64,000 nt of DNA from positions 57,185 to 121,184 of the forward strand of contig DASYCO010000066.1 in assembly GCA_036500145.1 (NCBI GenBank). The letters run 5' to 3'. Of the stretch, positions 42,601-50,980 are shown in pieces. This stretch comes from CAMAVH01 sp036500145 (GTDB taxonomy: Bacteria > Pseudomonadota > Alphaproteobacteria > SMXQ01). Each line of letters opens with the position of its first letter. Position 1 is the first letter of the stretch. The notes under the pieces were generated by a model. It searched no databases and was not told the DNA's origin. It was given only the letters and a program-made list of their open reading frames with translations. The translations under genes and the position numbers were made by a program.

Positions 42601-43515
42601 ATGCTCGACTTGAACGATTTTTTCTATTTCGTGCAGGTGGTCGACCGCGGCGGCTTCACGGCGGCGGGCCGCACGCTTCGCGTGCCGAAGTCGACGTTGA
42701 GCCATCGCATCCAGCAGCTCGAAAGCGGATTGGGCGTGCGCCTTCTTAACCGGACGTCGCGGCAGTTCGGCCTCACCGACGCCGGCGCGGAATTCTATCA
42801 CCATGCCGTCGACATGCTGCGGCAGGCCGAGCATGCGGAAAACGTCATGCGGCAGCGGCTGTCGGAACCGTCGGGCACGGTCCGCTTCACCACGGGCGTG
42901 GCGACGGGGCAGTTCGCCATGCGCGACATGGTGGTCCGCTTCATGGAGAAATATCCGAAGATCAATCTGGTCGAGCATGCCGTGGACAGGTCGGTCGACA
43001 TCATCGGCGAAAACTTCGACGTCGCCATTCGGGCCCATTCGGGGCCGCTGCCCAATTCGACGATGCTGCAGAGAACGTTGGCGCCGGCGCCGTGGTTCTT
43101 GTTCGCCGGCGCGAGCTATCTGGATGGATGCGCGGCGATCAAGGCGCCGGCAGACCTCGGCCCGCATGCTTCGCTGTTCATGATGCGGGGCGGCCTCGCG
43201 CCGTGCTGGCGGCTGCGCCGTGCCAGTCCGCGCAATGCGAAGGAGGTCGTCCTGCCTTTGACGCCGCGCTTTCTCAGCGACGACATGGTGACCCTGAAGG
43301 ACGCCGCCATCGCAGGCCTGGGGATCGTCGCCCTACCGGGCTATGTCTGCCGCGACGAGGTGAAGTCGGGCAAGCTCATGCGCGTGCTGCCCCACTGGCT
43401 GGCGGGCGATTCGACCATTACGGCACTCATTCCCCACCGCCAAGGGCTGCTGCCGTCCGTGAGGGCCTTCGTCGAGCATCTTGCGGCGGAGTTTCCCAAG
43501 GTCGTCCTGTGCTGA
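42601..43515 (+). CDS. LysR-family transcriptional regulator
   Basis: A 304-residue LTTR. The winged helix lies at 1-60 (MLDLNDFFYFVQVVDRGGFT, AAGRTLRVPKSTLSHRIQQL) and the periplasmic-protein-like effector domain at about 92-295 (GTVRFTTGVATGQFAMRDM). It matches the DNA-binding subgroup with LxxLSDFxxF starts, similar to activators or repressors of aromatic metabolism (PtxR/DntR-like), which is a weak inference. It is divergent from the exported RidA pair. Start ATG 42601; a longer ORF upstream has no ribosome site. Confidence 0.93.
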   Translation: MLDLNDFFYFVQVVDRGGFTAAGRTLRVPKSTLSHRIQQLESGLGVRLLNRTSRQFGLTDAGAEFYHHAVDMLRQAEHAENVMRQRLSEPSGTVRFTTGVATGQFAMRDMVVRFMEKYPKINLVEHAVDRSVDIIGENFDVAIRAHSGPLPNSTMLQRTLAPAPWFLFAGASYLDGCAAIKAPADLGPHASLFMMRGGLAPCWRLRRASPRNAKEVVLPLTPRFLSDDMVTLKDAAIAGLGIVALPGYVCRDEVKSGKLMRVLPHWLAGDSTITALIPHRQGLLPSVRAFVEHLAAEFPKVVLC

Positions 43516-43609
43516 CCGGCGGTTTTCGGGCCGAATATCCTGGCCCTTGGCAGACGGGCGGGCGATAGGCTAAGACTCGGGCCCGTCCGGCCCTCACAGG
43601 GCCCAAGAT

Positions 43610-43683
43610 GCGGGCGTAGCTCAATGGTAGAGCTGTAGCTTCCCAAGCTACTGACGAGGGTTCGATTCCCTTCGCCCGCTCCA
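43610..43683 (+). tRNA. tRNA-Gly (anticodon CCC)
   Basis: Cloverleaf of 74 bases with CCA encoded. Acceptor GCGGGCG pairs with CGCCCGC; D-arm GCTC/GAGC; anticodon stem GTAGC/GCTAC encloses TTCCCAA with anticodon CCC; T-arm GAGGG/CCCTT. It reads GGG. Confidence 0.97.
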
Positions 43684-43712
43684 ATTTCCCATTTCCTCGT
43701 CAGAATCGAAAA

Positions 43713-43738
43713 CGGCCGGCAAGTCTCCCTGCCGGCCG
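43713..43738 (-). terminator. Terminator of the small secreted protein gene
   Basis: A 9-bp stem CGGCCGGCA/TGCCGGCCG. On the minus strand it is followed by TTTTCG, 30 bases after the stop of the gene at 43768. Confidence 0.7.
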
Positions 43739-43767
43739 CTTGGTCGTCGCCGTTTCGATGCGGCGTC

Positions 43768-44253
43768 TTACTGGCGCTGAACCGAGAAGTTCATGGTCGC
43801 GCCGAGGCCCTGCGCGCTCGAATGGTAGGGCGCGGTCAGCTGGCCGCCGAACTGGCATTTGAAGCCGGGGGCCTGATAGGTCAGGTTCGCCGACAGGGTG
43901 ACTTGGCCCCAGCCGGCGCCGCTGCCTTCGGAGATCTGGCGATTGATGACCCAGACGCAGTATTGGATGTTCGCGTTTTCGAGATTCTCGAAATTGACCG
44001 TGTAGGGAAAGCGGAGCTCCGGCGGGCAGGTATTGGCGAAGCAGGACTTCACCGTCCAGTTGCCCTTGGCCCGCACGTCTTCCACCTGGCCCGGCTTGAG
44101 CCAGACGATGCCGACGTTCTGCATGACCCCTTTGGCCGGGATGTTGGTCTGGTTCGCCATCTTGGCGACGTAGTCGGCCTTCGCCGGCGCCGCGACGCTG
44201 ATGCAGAGCATCGCCAATGCAGCCGCGCTCATCGCGCGCATCATTGCTTTCAT
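43768..44253 (-). CDS. Small secreted protein of unknown function, four cysteines
   Basis: A 161-residue protein from ATG 44251-44253 (GAGG 6 bases upstream). The signal MKAMMRAMSAAALAMLCISV (cleaved around AKA-DYV) precedes a mature domain with conserved-looking motifs LKPGQVEDVRAKGNWTVKSC, FANTCPPELRFPYTVNFENL, and NANIQYCVWVINRQ. Four cysteines in the mature part could form two disulfides, suggesting a stable beta-rich secreted fold. No family was recognised. It lies between tRNA-Gly and the DTW gene. Confidence 0.7.
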   Translation of the reverse strand: MKAMMRAMSAAALAMLCISVAAPAKADYVAKMANQTNIPAKGVMQNVGIVWLKPGQVEDVRAKGNWTVKSCFANTCPPELRFPYTVNFENLENANIQYCVWVINRQISEGSGAGWGQVTLSANLTYQAPGFKCQFGGQLTAPYHSSAQGLGATMNFSVQRQ

Positions 44254-44491
44254 CGTTTCCTCGTTTCCAGCGCGCATGGCCGGCGGATCGCCGGATGGCG
44301 CCTGTGCATTTTCAGATTGTCATGAGCGTTTGCGCTGAAGGCGCAGAGATTGCGCCGGCAATGACTACGCACGCCCCCGAAGCCGTAGTCGTCGGACGCA
44401 TAAAATGCCGATCCGTCCCGAAATTCAATGCGTTTCGAGCAACTACGACCTAGGCAATAGCCGCGCTCAGTCCGTCACAGGACTGTCGCTT

Positions 44492-45154
44492 TCAGCGCCG
44501 GGCGCGACGGTCGACCTTGGCCGGCCGGGCGTTGGCGCGGGCCTTGTCCAGCAGCCGCTTGAAGGGCGGCAGGATTTTTTCGGCAAGCGCCTCGTCCTGC
44601 TCGATGGCGGCGAGGGTGTAGGCGATAGCCTCGATGGTGGAGACGCTCTCGCGGCGCGGCTCCTTGCGCAGGCTGCCGTAGTAGGAGGGGCGCGGCGGCT
44701 GCAGCACCAGGCGGCGGCATTTCAGCATCCAGGCGTTGCGCCACCACAGCGCCTTGGCCTGCTGCCAGTTGCCGTCGAGCAGGATGACGCCCTCGAGGTC
44801 GTCGAGGATGGCGTCCTGGTCGGCCAGCGGCTCGCCCTGCTTGTCGACGACGGTGACGGGCCGCGGCGGCAGGGGGGCGGCGGTCTTGGCGGTGCCGAGA
44901 TAGAGGATGCCCCAGCGCTTGGGGTCTGCGTCACGGCCGAGGGCCTTGGCGAGGCTCGGCCAGGACAGGCCGGTCTTCAGCTGGGCGTTCTTGAGCTGCA
45001 GCACGGCGATCCGCGCCGTGCCGAGCAGGCGGTCCTGCTCCTGCGGATGGCGCAGGATCAGCACGGAGAGGCGGCTGGCGAGCGGGGTTATGGCGTCGCA
45101 GACGCAGAGGTCCGTCGGCTTTTCGCAGGTCTTGCAGAGGTCGTCCGTATCCAT
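44492..45154 (-). CDS. DTW-domain tRNA-uridine aminocarboxypropyltransferase (TapT/TuaA-like)
   Basis: A 220-residue member of the DTW family, which installs acp3U on tRNA using SAM. N-terminal cysteines C7, C10, C17 and C19 (CKTC, CVC) fit its metal-binding start; DGNWQQAKAL (equivalent of the DTW motif) and SYYGSLRKEP follow, then VSTIEAIAYTLAAIE. The ATG at 45152-45154 is used; a TTG eight codons earlier is possible. The position of the modified uridine cannot be read here. Confidence 0.85.
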   Translation of the reverse strand: MDTDDLCKTCEKPTDLCVCDAITPLASRLSVLILRHPQEQDRLLGTARIAVLQLKNAQLKTGLSWPSLAKALGRDADPKRWGILYLGTAKTAAPLPPRPVTVVDKQGEPLADQDAILDDLEGVILLDGNWQQAKALWWRNAWMLKCRRLVLQPPRPSYYGSLRKEPRRESVSTIEAIAYTLAAIEQDEALAEKILPPFKRLLDKARANARPAKVDRRARR

Positions 45155-45240
45155 CGCCGCTTTGTCCGGGAATCTCAAGGTCGCGCCGCGCCCAAAATAG
45201 CGCAGGCGCGCGGCGGATGCCTCATTTGCCTGTCAGGCCC

Positions 45241-45271
45241 GCCGCTTCCGCCAGCGATGCGCGGAAGCGGC
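45241..45271. repeat. 11-bp hairpin after the four-helix membrane protein gene
   Basis: The arms 45241-45251 and 45261-45271 are perfectly complementary around a 9-base loop, 13 bases past the stop of the minus-strand gene. No T-run is present. Confidence 0.5.
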
Positions 45272-45284
45272 GCGGCAAGCTTGC

Positions 45285-45758
45285 TTACGTGCCCGGCGCC
45301 GGATGGAACTTCTTCACCGCCTTGATGCCGACGATGATGGCGATGAGCAGCAGCATCGCCTGGGCGATGGCGAAGTTCGTCTGCGTCGGGCTCGCCAGGG
45401 CGGGCACTTTCGCGAAGATCTGCGCGATGGCGACGAAGACGAGGAAGTAGGTGGTGATCACCACGCCGACGGCGTAGACCCAGCGCCAGGCGCCGGCGAA
45501 ATGGCGGGCGTAGCGCGCGAACAGCGTGATCAGCAGCACGACCGACGAGATGATGTCGACGATGTGCGACGGCAGCAGCGCGGTGAAGGGAAACATGAAG
45601 CCCGTCACGTTGGTGGCGATGGCGGTGACGAAGAACAAGGCGGCCCAGCGCGGCGCGGCGCGGCCCTCCAGCAGGCCGACGACCAGGATGACGCCGGACG
45701 CCAAGGCGACGAGACTCAGCCAGGTGTGAAAACCGACGAAGGTCAGGATGTTGAACAT
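45285..45758 (-). CDS. Four-helix integral membrane protein, unknown function
   Basis: A 157-residue protein with four predicted membrane segments: WLSLVALASGVILVVGLLEG, WAALFFVTAIATNVTGFMFP, the HIVDIISSVVLLITLFARYA region and WVYAVGVVITTYFLVFVAIA, plus a final AMLLLIAIIVGIKAV. ATG at 45756-45758 follows GGGGAG; the longer ORF upstream would add 29 residues of no clear signal. The sequence lacks charged or catalytic motifs, so no role is proposed. It lies between the DTW and EamA genes on the same strand. Confidence 0.72.
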   Translation of the reverse strand: MFNILTFVGFHTWLSLVALASGVILVVGLLEGRAAPRWAALFFVTAIATNVTGFMFPFTALLPSHIVDIISSVVLLITLFARYARHFAGAWRWVYAVGVVITTYFLVFVAIAQIFAKVPALASPTQTNFAIAQAMLLLIAIIVGIKAVKKFHPAPGT

Positions 45759-45867
45759 GCGATCGCTCCCCTGCGACTGGGATGTGGCTCCTAGGGAACT
45801 ATAGCCTGGGCATCCGTGGTCCATGCAGGAAAAGCGCGCCGGCAAGCGGCAGCAAGTCAGCCCGGCG

Positions 45868-46914
45868 TCAGGGCCAGCTCCAGGCGGCGGCCTCGGCGAG
45901 CCAGGGCGGCAAGGTGAGGAAGTGGTGGATGAATTCGTCGCCCGCCGTCAGCACCGCCGCGCCGACGAAGGACAGGCCGAGCCCGAGGAAGACCCAGCGG
46001 TCGAGCCGCTCATGCTCGCGGTTGAGGAAGTAGCCGAAGATCATGCGGAAGATCAGCGACAGGCTCTGGATCGGCTGCACGATGGTGACCGGCGCGATGC
46101 CGAGCGCCAGGTAGCGGAAGAACTGCGACACGAAGACGGAGCCGCCGGAGAGCATGAACCAGGGCACGCTGGCGCGGCGGATGTCGCGCATCTCGCGCAT
46201 CTTTCCGGGCAGCGCGAGCACCAGCAGGATGGCGGCGCTGGCGGCGATGTAGGAGATCAGGCCGCCGAGCATGCTGAGGCCGGTGCCGCGCAGTCCGGCG
46301 GAGACAAGGATGGGGCTGGTGCCGTAGCCGACGCCGGCGAGGAAGGCGTTGAAGTAGCCCTGGGCGAGGCGCGGGCGGAACACCTGCTGCGGATCGCCGG
46401 TGCCGGGATCGGTCTCGGCGATGTCGGGAATGTCGGCGCCCACGGGCTGCGGCTTCGCGGCCTTCGGCTTCGTCGCGGCCTTCTCGGCGCGCTGGCGGTC
46501 GAGCATGACGATGGGGCCGAGCGCGATCAGCAGGATGCCGATGACCTTCATGGGCGTCAGCGTCTCGCCGAGCAGGATGACGGCGAGCGCCAGCGCGATG
46601 ATGTGCTGGCTCTGCTGCATCGGGCCGGCCAGGTTGGAGCCGATGAAGGCGAGCGAGCGGATGTTGAAGTAGCGCCCCCAGACGAAATGCATGAAGCCGC
46701 CGCCGGCGAGGTAGAGGATCTGCAGGCCGGTGAAGCTGCCCCACTGGTCCATCTCGCCGGCGATCATCGCCGCCGGCACGAACAGCAGCAGGCCGAGCGG
46801 AATGGTGACGACGAGGCCCTGCAGGGCCGAGCCGGTGAGCACGCCGCGCCGCGCGCTGGCGTTGTTGAGCCCGAAGGCCATGGCCGCGAGAACCGCGTAG
46901 AGAGCGCCGAGCAT
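45868..46914 (-). CDS. EamA/DMT-superfamily transporter
   Basis: A 348-residue drug/metabolite transporter with two EamA repeats: the first half starts MLGALYAVLAAMAFGLNNAS and the second near AGVGYGTSPILVSAG, each giving about five membrane helices. A basic Lys/Pro loop joins the halves (about 150-178). The signature (ISYIAASAAILLVLALPGKM and GEMDQWGSF) agrees with the family; the substrate is unknown. It is divergent from the MFS pair. The C-terminus ends with an amphipathic tail. Confidence 0.83.
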   Translation of the reverse strand: MLGALYAVLAAMAFGLNNASARRGVLTGSALQGLVVTIPLGLLLFVPAAMIAGEMDQWGSFTGLQILYLAGGGFMHFVWGRYFNIRSLAFIGSNLAGPMQQSQHIIALALAVILLGETLTPMKVIGILLIALGPIVMLDRQRAEKAATKPKAAKPQPVGADIPDIAETDPGTGDPQQVFRPRLAQGYFNAFLAGVGYGTSPILVSAGLRGTGLSMLGGLISYIAASAAILLVLALPGKMREMRDIRRASVPWFMLSGGSVFVSQFFRYLALGIAPVTIVQPIQSLSLIFRMIFGYFLNREHERLDRWVFLGLGLSFVGAAVLTAGDEFIHHFLTLPPWLAEAAAWSWP

Positions 46915-47254
46915 GGAGGGGAAAGCCGGAAAGGGAAAAGGGGCCTCGAAAATAGGCGGCGGCCCGCGCCGGCGCTAGCGGAAATGCCGGCGTTTCGCCC
47001 TGAGGCATGTGGTTGCCCGTCGCTGCGGGCAATGCGACAATGGCCTTCAGAGCGCCGCGAAGGCCCGAACCCTCCCGTCCATCTCTCCGCCAGAATCATC
47101 GGGACAGGGCCGCCGCGATACATAAGGAACAGATCGTATGTCTTCGCCGACGCCGTCCTTCGGGCGGCCGCAATCCCTCGTCGCTGTCCCGTTCTTCTCA
47201 CCCCTTCCGTCCCGCACCCCGACCGTCGCCGCGCGACGCAGCGTCGTCTGAGCC
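46915..47254. other. Divergent intergenic region EamA / MFS
   Basis: A spacer of 340 bases with no credible gene. It carries a perfect 7-bp inverted repeat, TTGCCCG and CGGGCAA at 47013-47032, a possible operator. Short ORFs here are GC shadows. Confidence 0.45.
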
Positions 47255-48562
47255 ATGGCGACGGACCCGACCCCCGAGACCGACCAGGCCGAATCCTCGC
47301 CCCGTCCGGTGCCCACCGCGTCGCCGGCCCCGTCGAGGCGGATCACCAGCATCGCGGCGTTCCGCTATGCGGACTTCCGCTACTACTGGGCCTCGCGCTT
47401 CATCACCAGCGTCGCCGTGCAGATGCAGGTCGTCGCCATCGGCTGGCAGGTCTATGAGCTGACGCACGACCCGCTGATGCTGGGCTTCGTCGGCCTCGCC
47501 GAATTCCTGCCGTCGCTGCTGCTGGCCCTCGTCACGGGCGCCGCCTCCGACCGCTTCGACCGCCGCATGATCCTGACGATCTGCTACACCGTCGAGACGC
47601 TGTGCGCGACGGCCTTCTTCCTGATGACCTGGTACGGACTGGTGCAGGTCTGGCCGGTCTTCGCCGTGCTCGTCACCCTCGGCATCGCGCGCGCCTTCTC
47701 GCAGCCGGCGCAGTCGGCGCTGATGCCCAACCTGGTGCCGCGCGAGCATTTCGGCAACGCCGTGGCCTGGAGCAGCCTCGCCTGGCAGATCGCCTCGATC
47801 GGCGGGCCGGCGCTCGGCGGCGCCGTGCTGGCGCTGTTCGACACGGACATCGTCTTCATCACGGCCGCCGTCGCCATCGCAGCCTCGACGGTGATGATGG
47901 CCTGCGTGCACGCCCATGCGGCCGGCGGCGACCGCGAGCCGGTGACGCTGAAGAGCCTGCTCGGCGGCTTCATCTTCATGCGCGAGAAGCCGATCATCCT
48001 CGGCGCGATCTCGCTTGACCTGGCGGCGGTGCTGCTCGGCGGCGCGGTGTCCCTGCTGCCGGTCTACGCCAGCGACATCCTGAAGGTCGGCCCGGAAGGC
48101 CTCGGCATGCTGCGCGCCGCGCCCGGCGTCGGCGCCTTCGTCGTCGCCTTCTTCCTCACGCAGTACCCGATCCGCCGCAACCTCGGCCATGTCATGTTCG
48201 CCTGCGTCATGCTGTGGGGCGTCTGCATCACGATCTTCGGCTTCTCGACGGTCTTCTGGGTGTCGCTGATCGCGCTCGGCATATCGGGCGCCGCCGACAT
48301 GGTCAGCGTCTTCATCCGCCAGAACATCGTGCAGATCGGCACGCCGGACGTGATGCGCGGCCGCGTCAGCGCGGTCAACTCCATCTTCATCGGCGCGTCG
48401 AACGAGCTCGGCGCCTTCCGCGCCGGCGTCATGGGCTCGGCCTTCGGCGCGGTGGGCGCGGTGCTGGTCGGCGGCATCGCCACCATCGTCGTCACCGCCA
48501 TCGGCATGAAGGTGTTCGGCGACCTGCGCAAGCTCGACAAGTCGGAAGACGCCGCCGCATGA
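47255..48562 (+). CDS. MFS exporter 1 (EntS-like)
   Basis: A 435-residue major-facilitator protein of the EntS/MFS_3 type, with 12 predicted helices. An unusual 30-residue Pro/Ser/Thr head precedes FRYADFRYYWASRFITS. The loop 2-3 motif ASDRFDRRMIL is near residue 90; NVxR-like LVPREHFGNAVAW and the late DVMRGRVSAVNSIFIGASNE are diagnostic. The gene ends 10 bases before a paralogue, so they are one transcript, probably two half-related exporters acting on similar compounds. Substrate unknown. Confidence 0.87.
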   Translation: MATDPTPETDQAESSPRPVPTASPAPSRRITSIAAFRYADFRYYWASRFITSVAVQMQVVAIGWQVYELTHDPLMLGFVGLAEFLPSLLLALVTGAASDRFDRRMILTICYTVETLCATAFFLMTWYGLVQVWPVFAVLVTLGIARAFSQPAQSALMPNLVPREHFGNAVAWSSLAWQIASIGGPALGGAVLALFDTDIVFITAAVAIAASTVMMACVHAHAAGGDREPVTLKSLLGGFIFMREKPIILGAISLDLAAVLLGGAVSLLPVYASDILKVGPEGLGMLRAAPGVGAFVVAFFLTQYPIRRNLGHVMFACVMLWGVCITIFGFSTVFWVSLIALGISGAADMVSVFIRQNIVQIGTPDVMRGRVSAVNSIFIGASNELGAFRAGVMGSAFGAVGAVLVGGIATIVVTAIGMKVFGDLRKLDKSEDAAA

Positions 48563-48572
48563 GCGAGGCCGC

Positions 48573-49832
48573 ATGACAGAACCCGCGAAGGGCGCAGCAG
48601 CGGCGACGCCGCCGCTCTCGAAGCTCGCGGTCTTCCGCCATCGCGGCTTTTCGCTGCTGGTGTTCGGCAAGATATTCGCCGTCTTCGCCAACCAGATGCA
48701 GGTCGTCGCCGTTGGCTGGCAGATCTACAACCTGACCAACGACCCGATCAACCTGGGCTTCGTCGGCCTTGCGGGCTTCATGCCGGCGATCCTGCTGATC
48801 CTCGTCACCGGCCACGTCGCCGACCGCTACGACCGGCGCCGCGTGGTGAGCGCCAGCTTCGCCGTCCAGACGCTCTGCGCGCTGCTCTACCTCGGCTTCA
48901 CGGCCTTCGACCTGCAGCAGGTCTGGCTGATGTTCGCCATCGTGATCCTGTTCGGCGCGGCGCGCGCCTTCTACACGCCAGCTCTGCAGTCGCTGCTGCC
49001 CAACCTCGTGCCGAACGAGGAATATCCCAACGCCATCGCCTGGAACTCCTCGACCAGCAAGATCGCCATCATCACCGGCCCGGCGGCGGGCGGCCTGCTG
49101 TTCGGCTATTTCGGGCCGGAAGCGGTCTACGGCATCTGCGCGCTGCTCTACCTCGTCGCGACCCTGATGTTCTTCACCATCCCGACGACGACGCAGAACC
49201 GGCGCGGCAAGGAGCCGCCGAGCTGGCGTTCCCTCATGGCGGGCTTCCACTACATCCGCAACAAGCCGGTCGTGCTCGGCGCCATGACGATGGACATGTT
49301 CGCGGTACTGTTCAGCGGCCTGCCGGCGATGCTGCCGATCTATGCGCGCGACATCCTGCACATGGGGCCGGAAGGGCTCGGCTTCCTGCGCAGCGGTCCG
49401 GCCATCGGCGGCCTGGTCTCCGCCCTGGCGCTGACGCAGATCCCGGCGATGCGGCGCTCCGGCCTCGTGCTGTTCGTCTCGCTGTCGCTGTTCGGCCTCG
49501 CCACGCTGATCTTCGCCTATTCCACCCTGTTCATCGTCTCCATGGCGGCGCTCATCCTGCTCGGCGCGTCCGACGTGATCAGCGTCTACATCCGCCTGAC
49601 CCTGATCCAGATGCTCACCCCCGACGAGATGCGCGGCCGCGTCTCCGCCGTCAACTCGGTGTTCGTCACGGCCTCGAACGAGCTCGGCGACTTCCGCGCC
49701 GGCATCATGGCCTCGATGTTCGGCGCCATGACGGCGGCCGCCGTCGGCGGCTTCGCCGTGCTCGGCGTCGCGGCCCTTTGGTCGCGCTGGTTCCCCGACC
49801 TGCGCAACGCCGACCGCCTGGACGGCAAGTAA
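48573..49832 (+). CDS. MFS exporter 2 (EntS-like), tandem paralogue
   Basis: A 419-residue paralogue of the preceding gene, sharing NQMQVVAVGWQIYNLTNDPI with QMQVVAIGWQVYELTHDPL and DEMRGRVSAVNSVFVTASNE with DVMRGRVSAVNSIFIGASNE. Twelve helices and the loop motif ADRYDRRRVV are present. Ten bases separate the two genes. The bidirectional terminator downstream isolates the pair from the solute-binding genes. Tandem duplication is the likely origin; whether they work as a complex is not known. Confidence 0.87.
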   Translation: MTEPAKGAAAATPPLSKLAVFRHRGFSLLVFGKIFAVFANQMQVVAVGWQIYNLTNDPINLGFVGLAGFMPAILLILVTGHVADRYDRRRVVSASFAVQTLCALLYLGFTAFDLQQVWLMFAIVILFGAARAFYTPALQSLLPNLVPNEEYPNAIAWNSSTSKIAIITGPAAGGLLFGYFGPEAVYGICALLYLVATLMFFTIPTTTQNRRGKEPPSWRSLMAGFHYIRNKPVVLGAMTMDMFAVLFSGLPAMLPIYARDILHMGPEGLGFLRSGPAIGGLVSALALTQIPAMRRSGLVLFVSLSLFGLATLIFAYSTLFIVSMAALILLGASDVISVYIRLTLIQMLTPDEMRGRVSAVNSVFVTASNELGDFRAGIMASMFGAMTAAAVGGFAVLGVAALWSRWFPDLRNADRLDGK

Positions 49833-49847
49833 GGCGCGCGAGAAATA

Positions 49848-49873
49848 AAAAGGCCGGCTTTCGCCGGCCTTTT
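49848..49873. terminator. Bidirectional terminator between MFS pair and binding-protein genes
   Basis: Arms AAAAGGCCGGC (49848-49858) and GCCGGCCTTTT (49863-49873) around TTTC, with A/T runs on both sides, so both strands can terminate here. Confidence 0.88.
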
Positions 49874-49894
49874 CCTTGTGGGCTGCCGCAGGCT

Positions 49895-50956
49895 CTACAT
49901 GCCGATCTTCACCAGGCTCTGCGCGCGCTTGATGACGTCGTCGGGCGTCGCATAGAGCTCCTTCATGATGCGTTCGGCGTCCTCGCCGTAGACGGCGCTG
50001 AGCGCGAAGCGCTGGCGCTCCAGCTCTTGGCGCATGCCGGGGTCGTCCACCGCGCTGCGGAAGGCGGCGCGCAGCATGGCGACGCGGTCGGCCGGCAGGC
50101 CCGGCGGCGCGGTGAAGGGCTGGCCGAGGATCTGGCGGCCGAACAGGAACTTGAGCACCGCCTGGTCCTCCGGGTTGGTCATCACGTCCATGATCGTCGG
50201 CACGTCGGGAAATTCGGGATCCTTCTCCAGGCCCATCTGCACGAACAGCTTCCACTTGCCCTCGGCGACGCGGTCGCGGACCAGCGCGCGGCCCGAGCCC
50301 GACCAGCCGCTCAGGAACAGGCCGTGGACCTCGCCCTTCTCGACGGCGGCCATGGTCTCGGGCTGCCCCTGGTAGCCGGCGATGTTCTTGAACTTGGTGC
50401 CGTAGAGGTAGTTGAACAGGCGCGCGTACATGGCGGGGTCGCCCTCGATGCCGCTGACGCCCATGGTGATCTCGGTGGTCTTCATCTCGTCGAGCGTCGT
50501 CGCCGGCGCGCTCTTCGACACCACGCCCATGCCCATCTCCTTCACCAGGCTGCCGACCCAGGTGAACTTGGTGGCATCGAACTGCGCCTTCGATTCCTCG
50601 CCATAGAGCAGCGGCGCGGTCGGGATGGCGCGCGCCATGATCATCAGCGTCGAGCCGTCCTTCGGCGCCACGTTGTAGAGGTAGTTGGCGGCGCGCATGC
50701 CGCCGCCGCCGGGCAGGTTGTTGGTGATGAAGGTCGGGCTGCCGGGCAGGTACTTGCTCAGGAAGCGGCCGGTGGTGCGGGCGTAGGTGTCGTAGCTGCC
50801 GCCGGCGGCGCTGCCGACGACGATCGTCATGTTCTTCTGCGCCTTGTAGAACTGCTCGGCGGACTGCGCGAAGGCGAGGGACGGAGCCAGCAGGCCCCCG
50901 GCGAGAAGGCTTCCGGCGAGAAGGGGCGCGCAGAACTTGGCGGGGGAAAAGGTCAT
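49895..50956 (-). CDS. Bug/TctC-type tripartite tricarboxylate transporter binding protein 1
   Basis: A 353-residue exported binding protein. Signal MTFSPAKFCAPLLAGSLLAG (cleaved near FAQ-SAE) is followed by the Bug family order: IVVGSAAGGSYDTYARTTGR, FITNNLPGGGGMRAANYLY, FTAPPGLPADRVAMLRAAFR. These proteins deliver carboxylates, aromatic acids or other small ligands, sometimes acting as sensors. No TctA/TctB membrane genes are adjacent. It is the last of three paralogues on the minus strand. Confidence 0.9.
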   Translation of the reverse strand: MTFSPAKFCAPLLAGSLLAGGLLAPSLAFAQSAEQFYKAQKNMTIVVGSAAGGSYDTYARTTGRFLSKYLPGSPTFITNNLPGGGGMRAANYLYNVAPKDGSTLMIMARAIPTAPLLYGEESKAQFDATKFTWVGSLVKEMGMGVVSKSAPATTLDEMKTTEITMGVSGIEGDPAMYARLFNYLYGTKFKNIAGYQGQPETMAAVEKGEVHGLFLSGWSGSGRALVRDRVAEGKWKLFVQMGLEKDPEFPDVPTIMDVMTNPEDQAVLKFLFGRQILGQPFTAPPGLPADRVAMLRAAFRSAVDDPGMRQELERQRFALSAVYGEDAERIMKELYATPDDVIKRAQSLVKIGM

Positions 50957-50980
50957 CGATCTTGCTCCTGCTTTTTTTAT

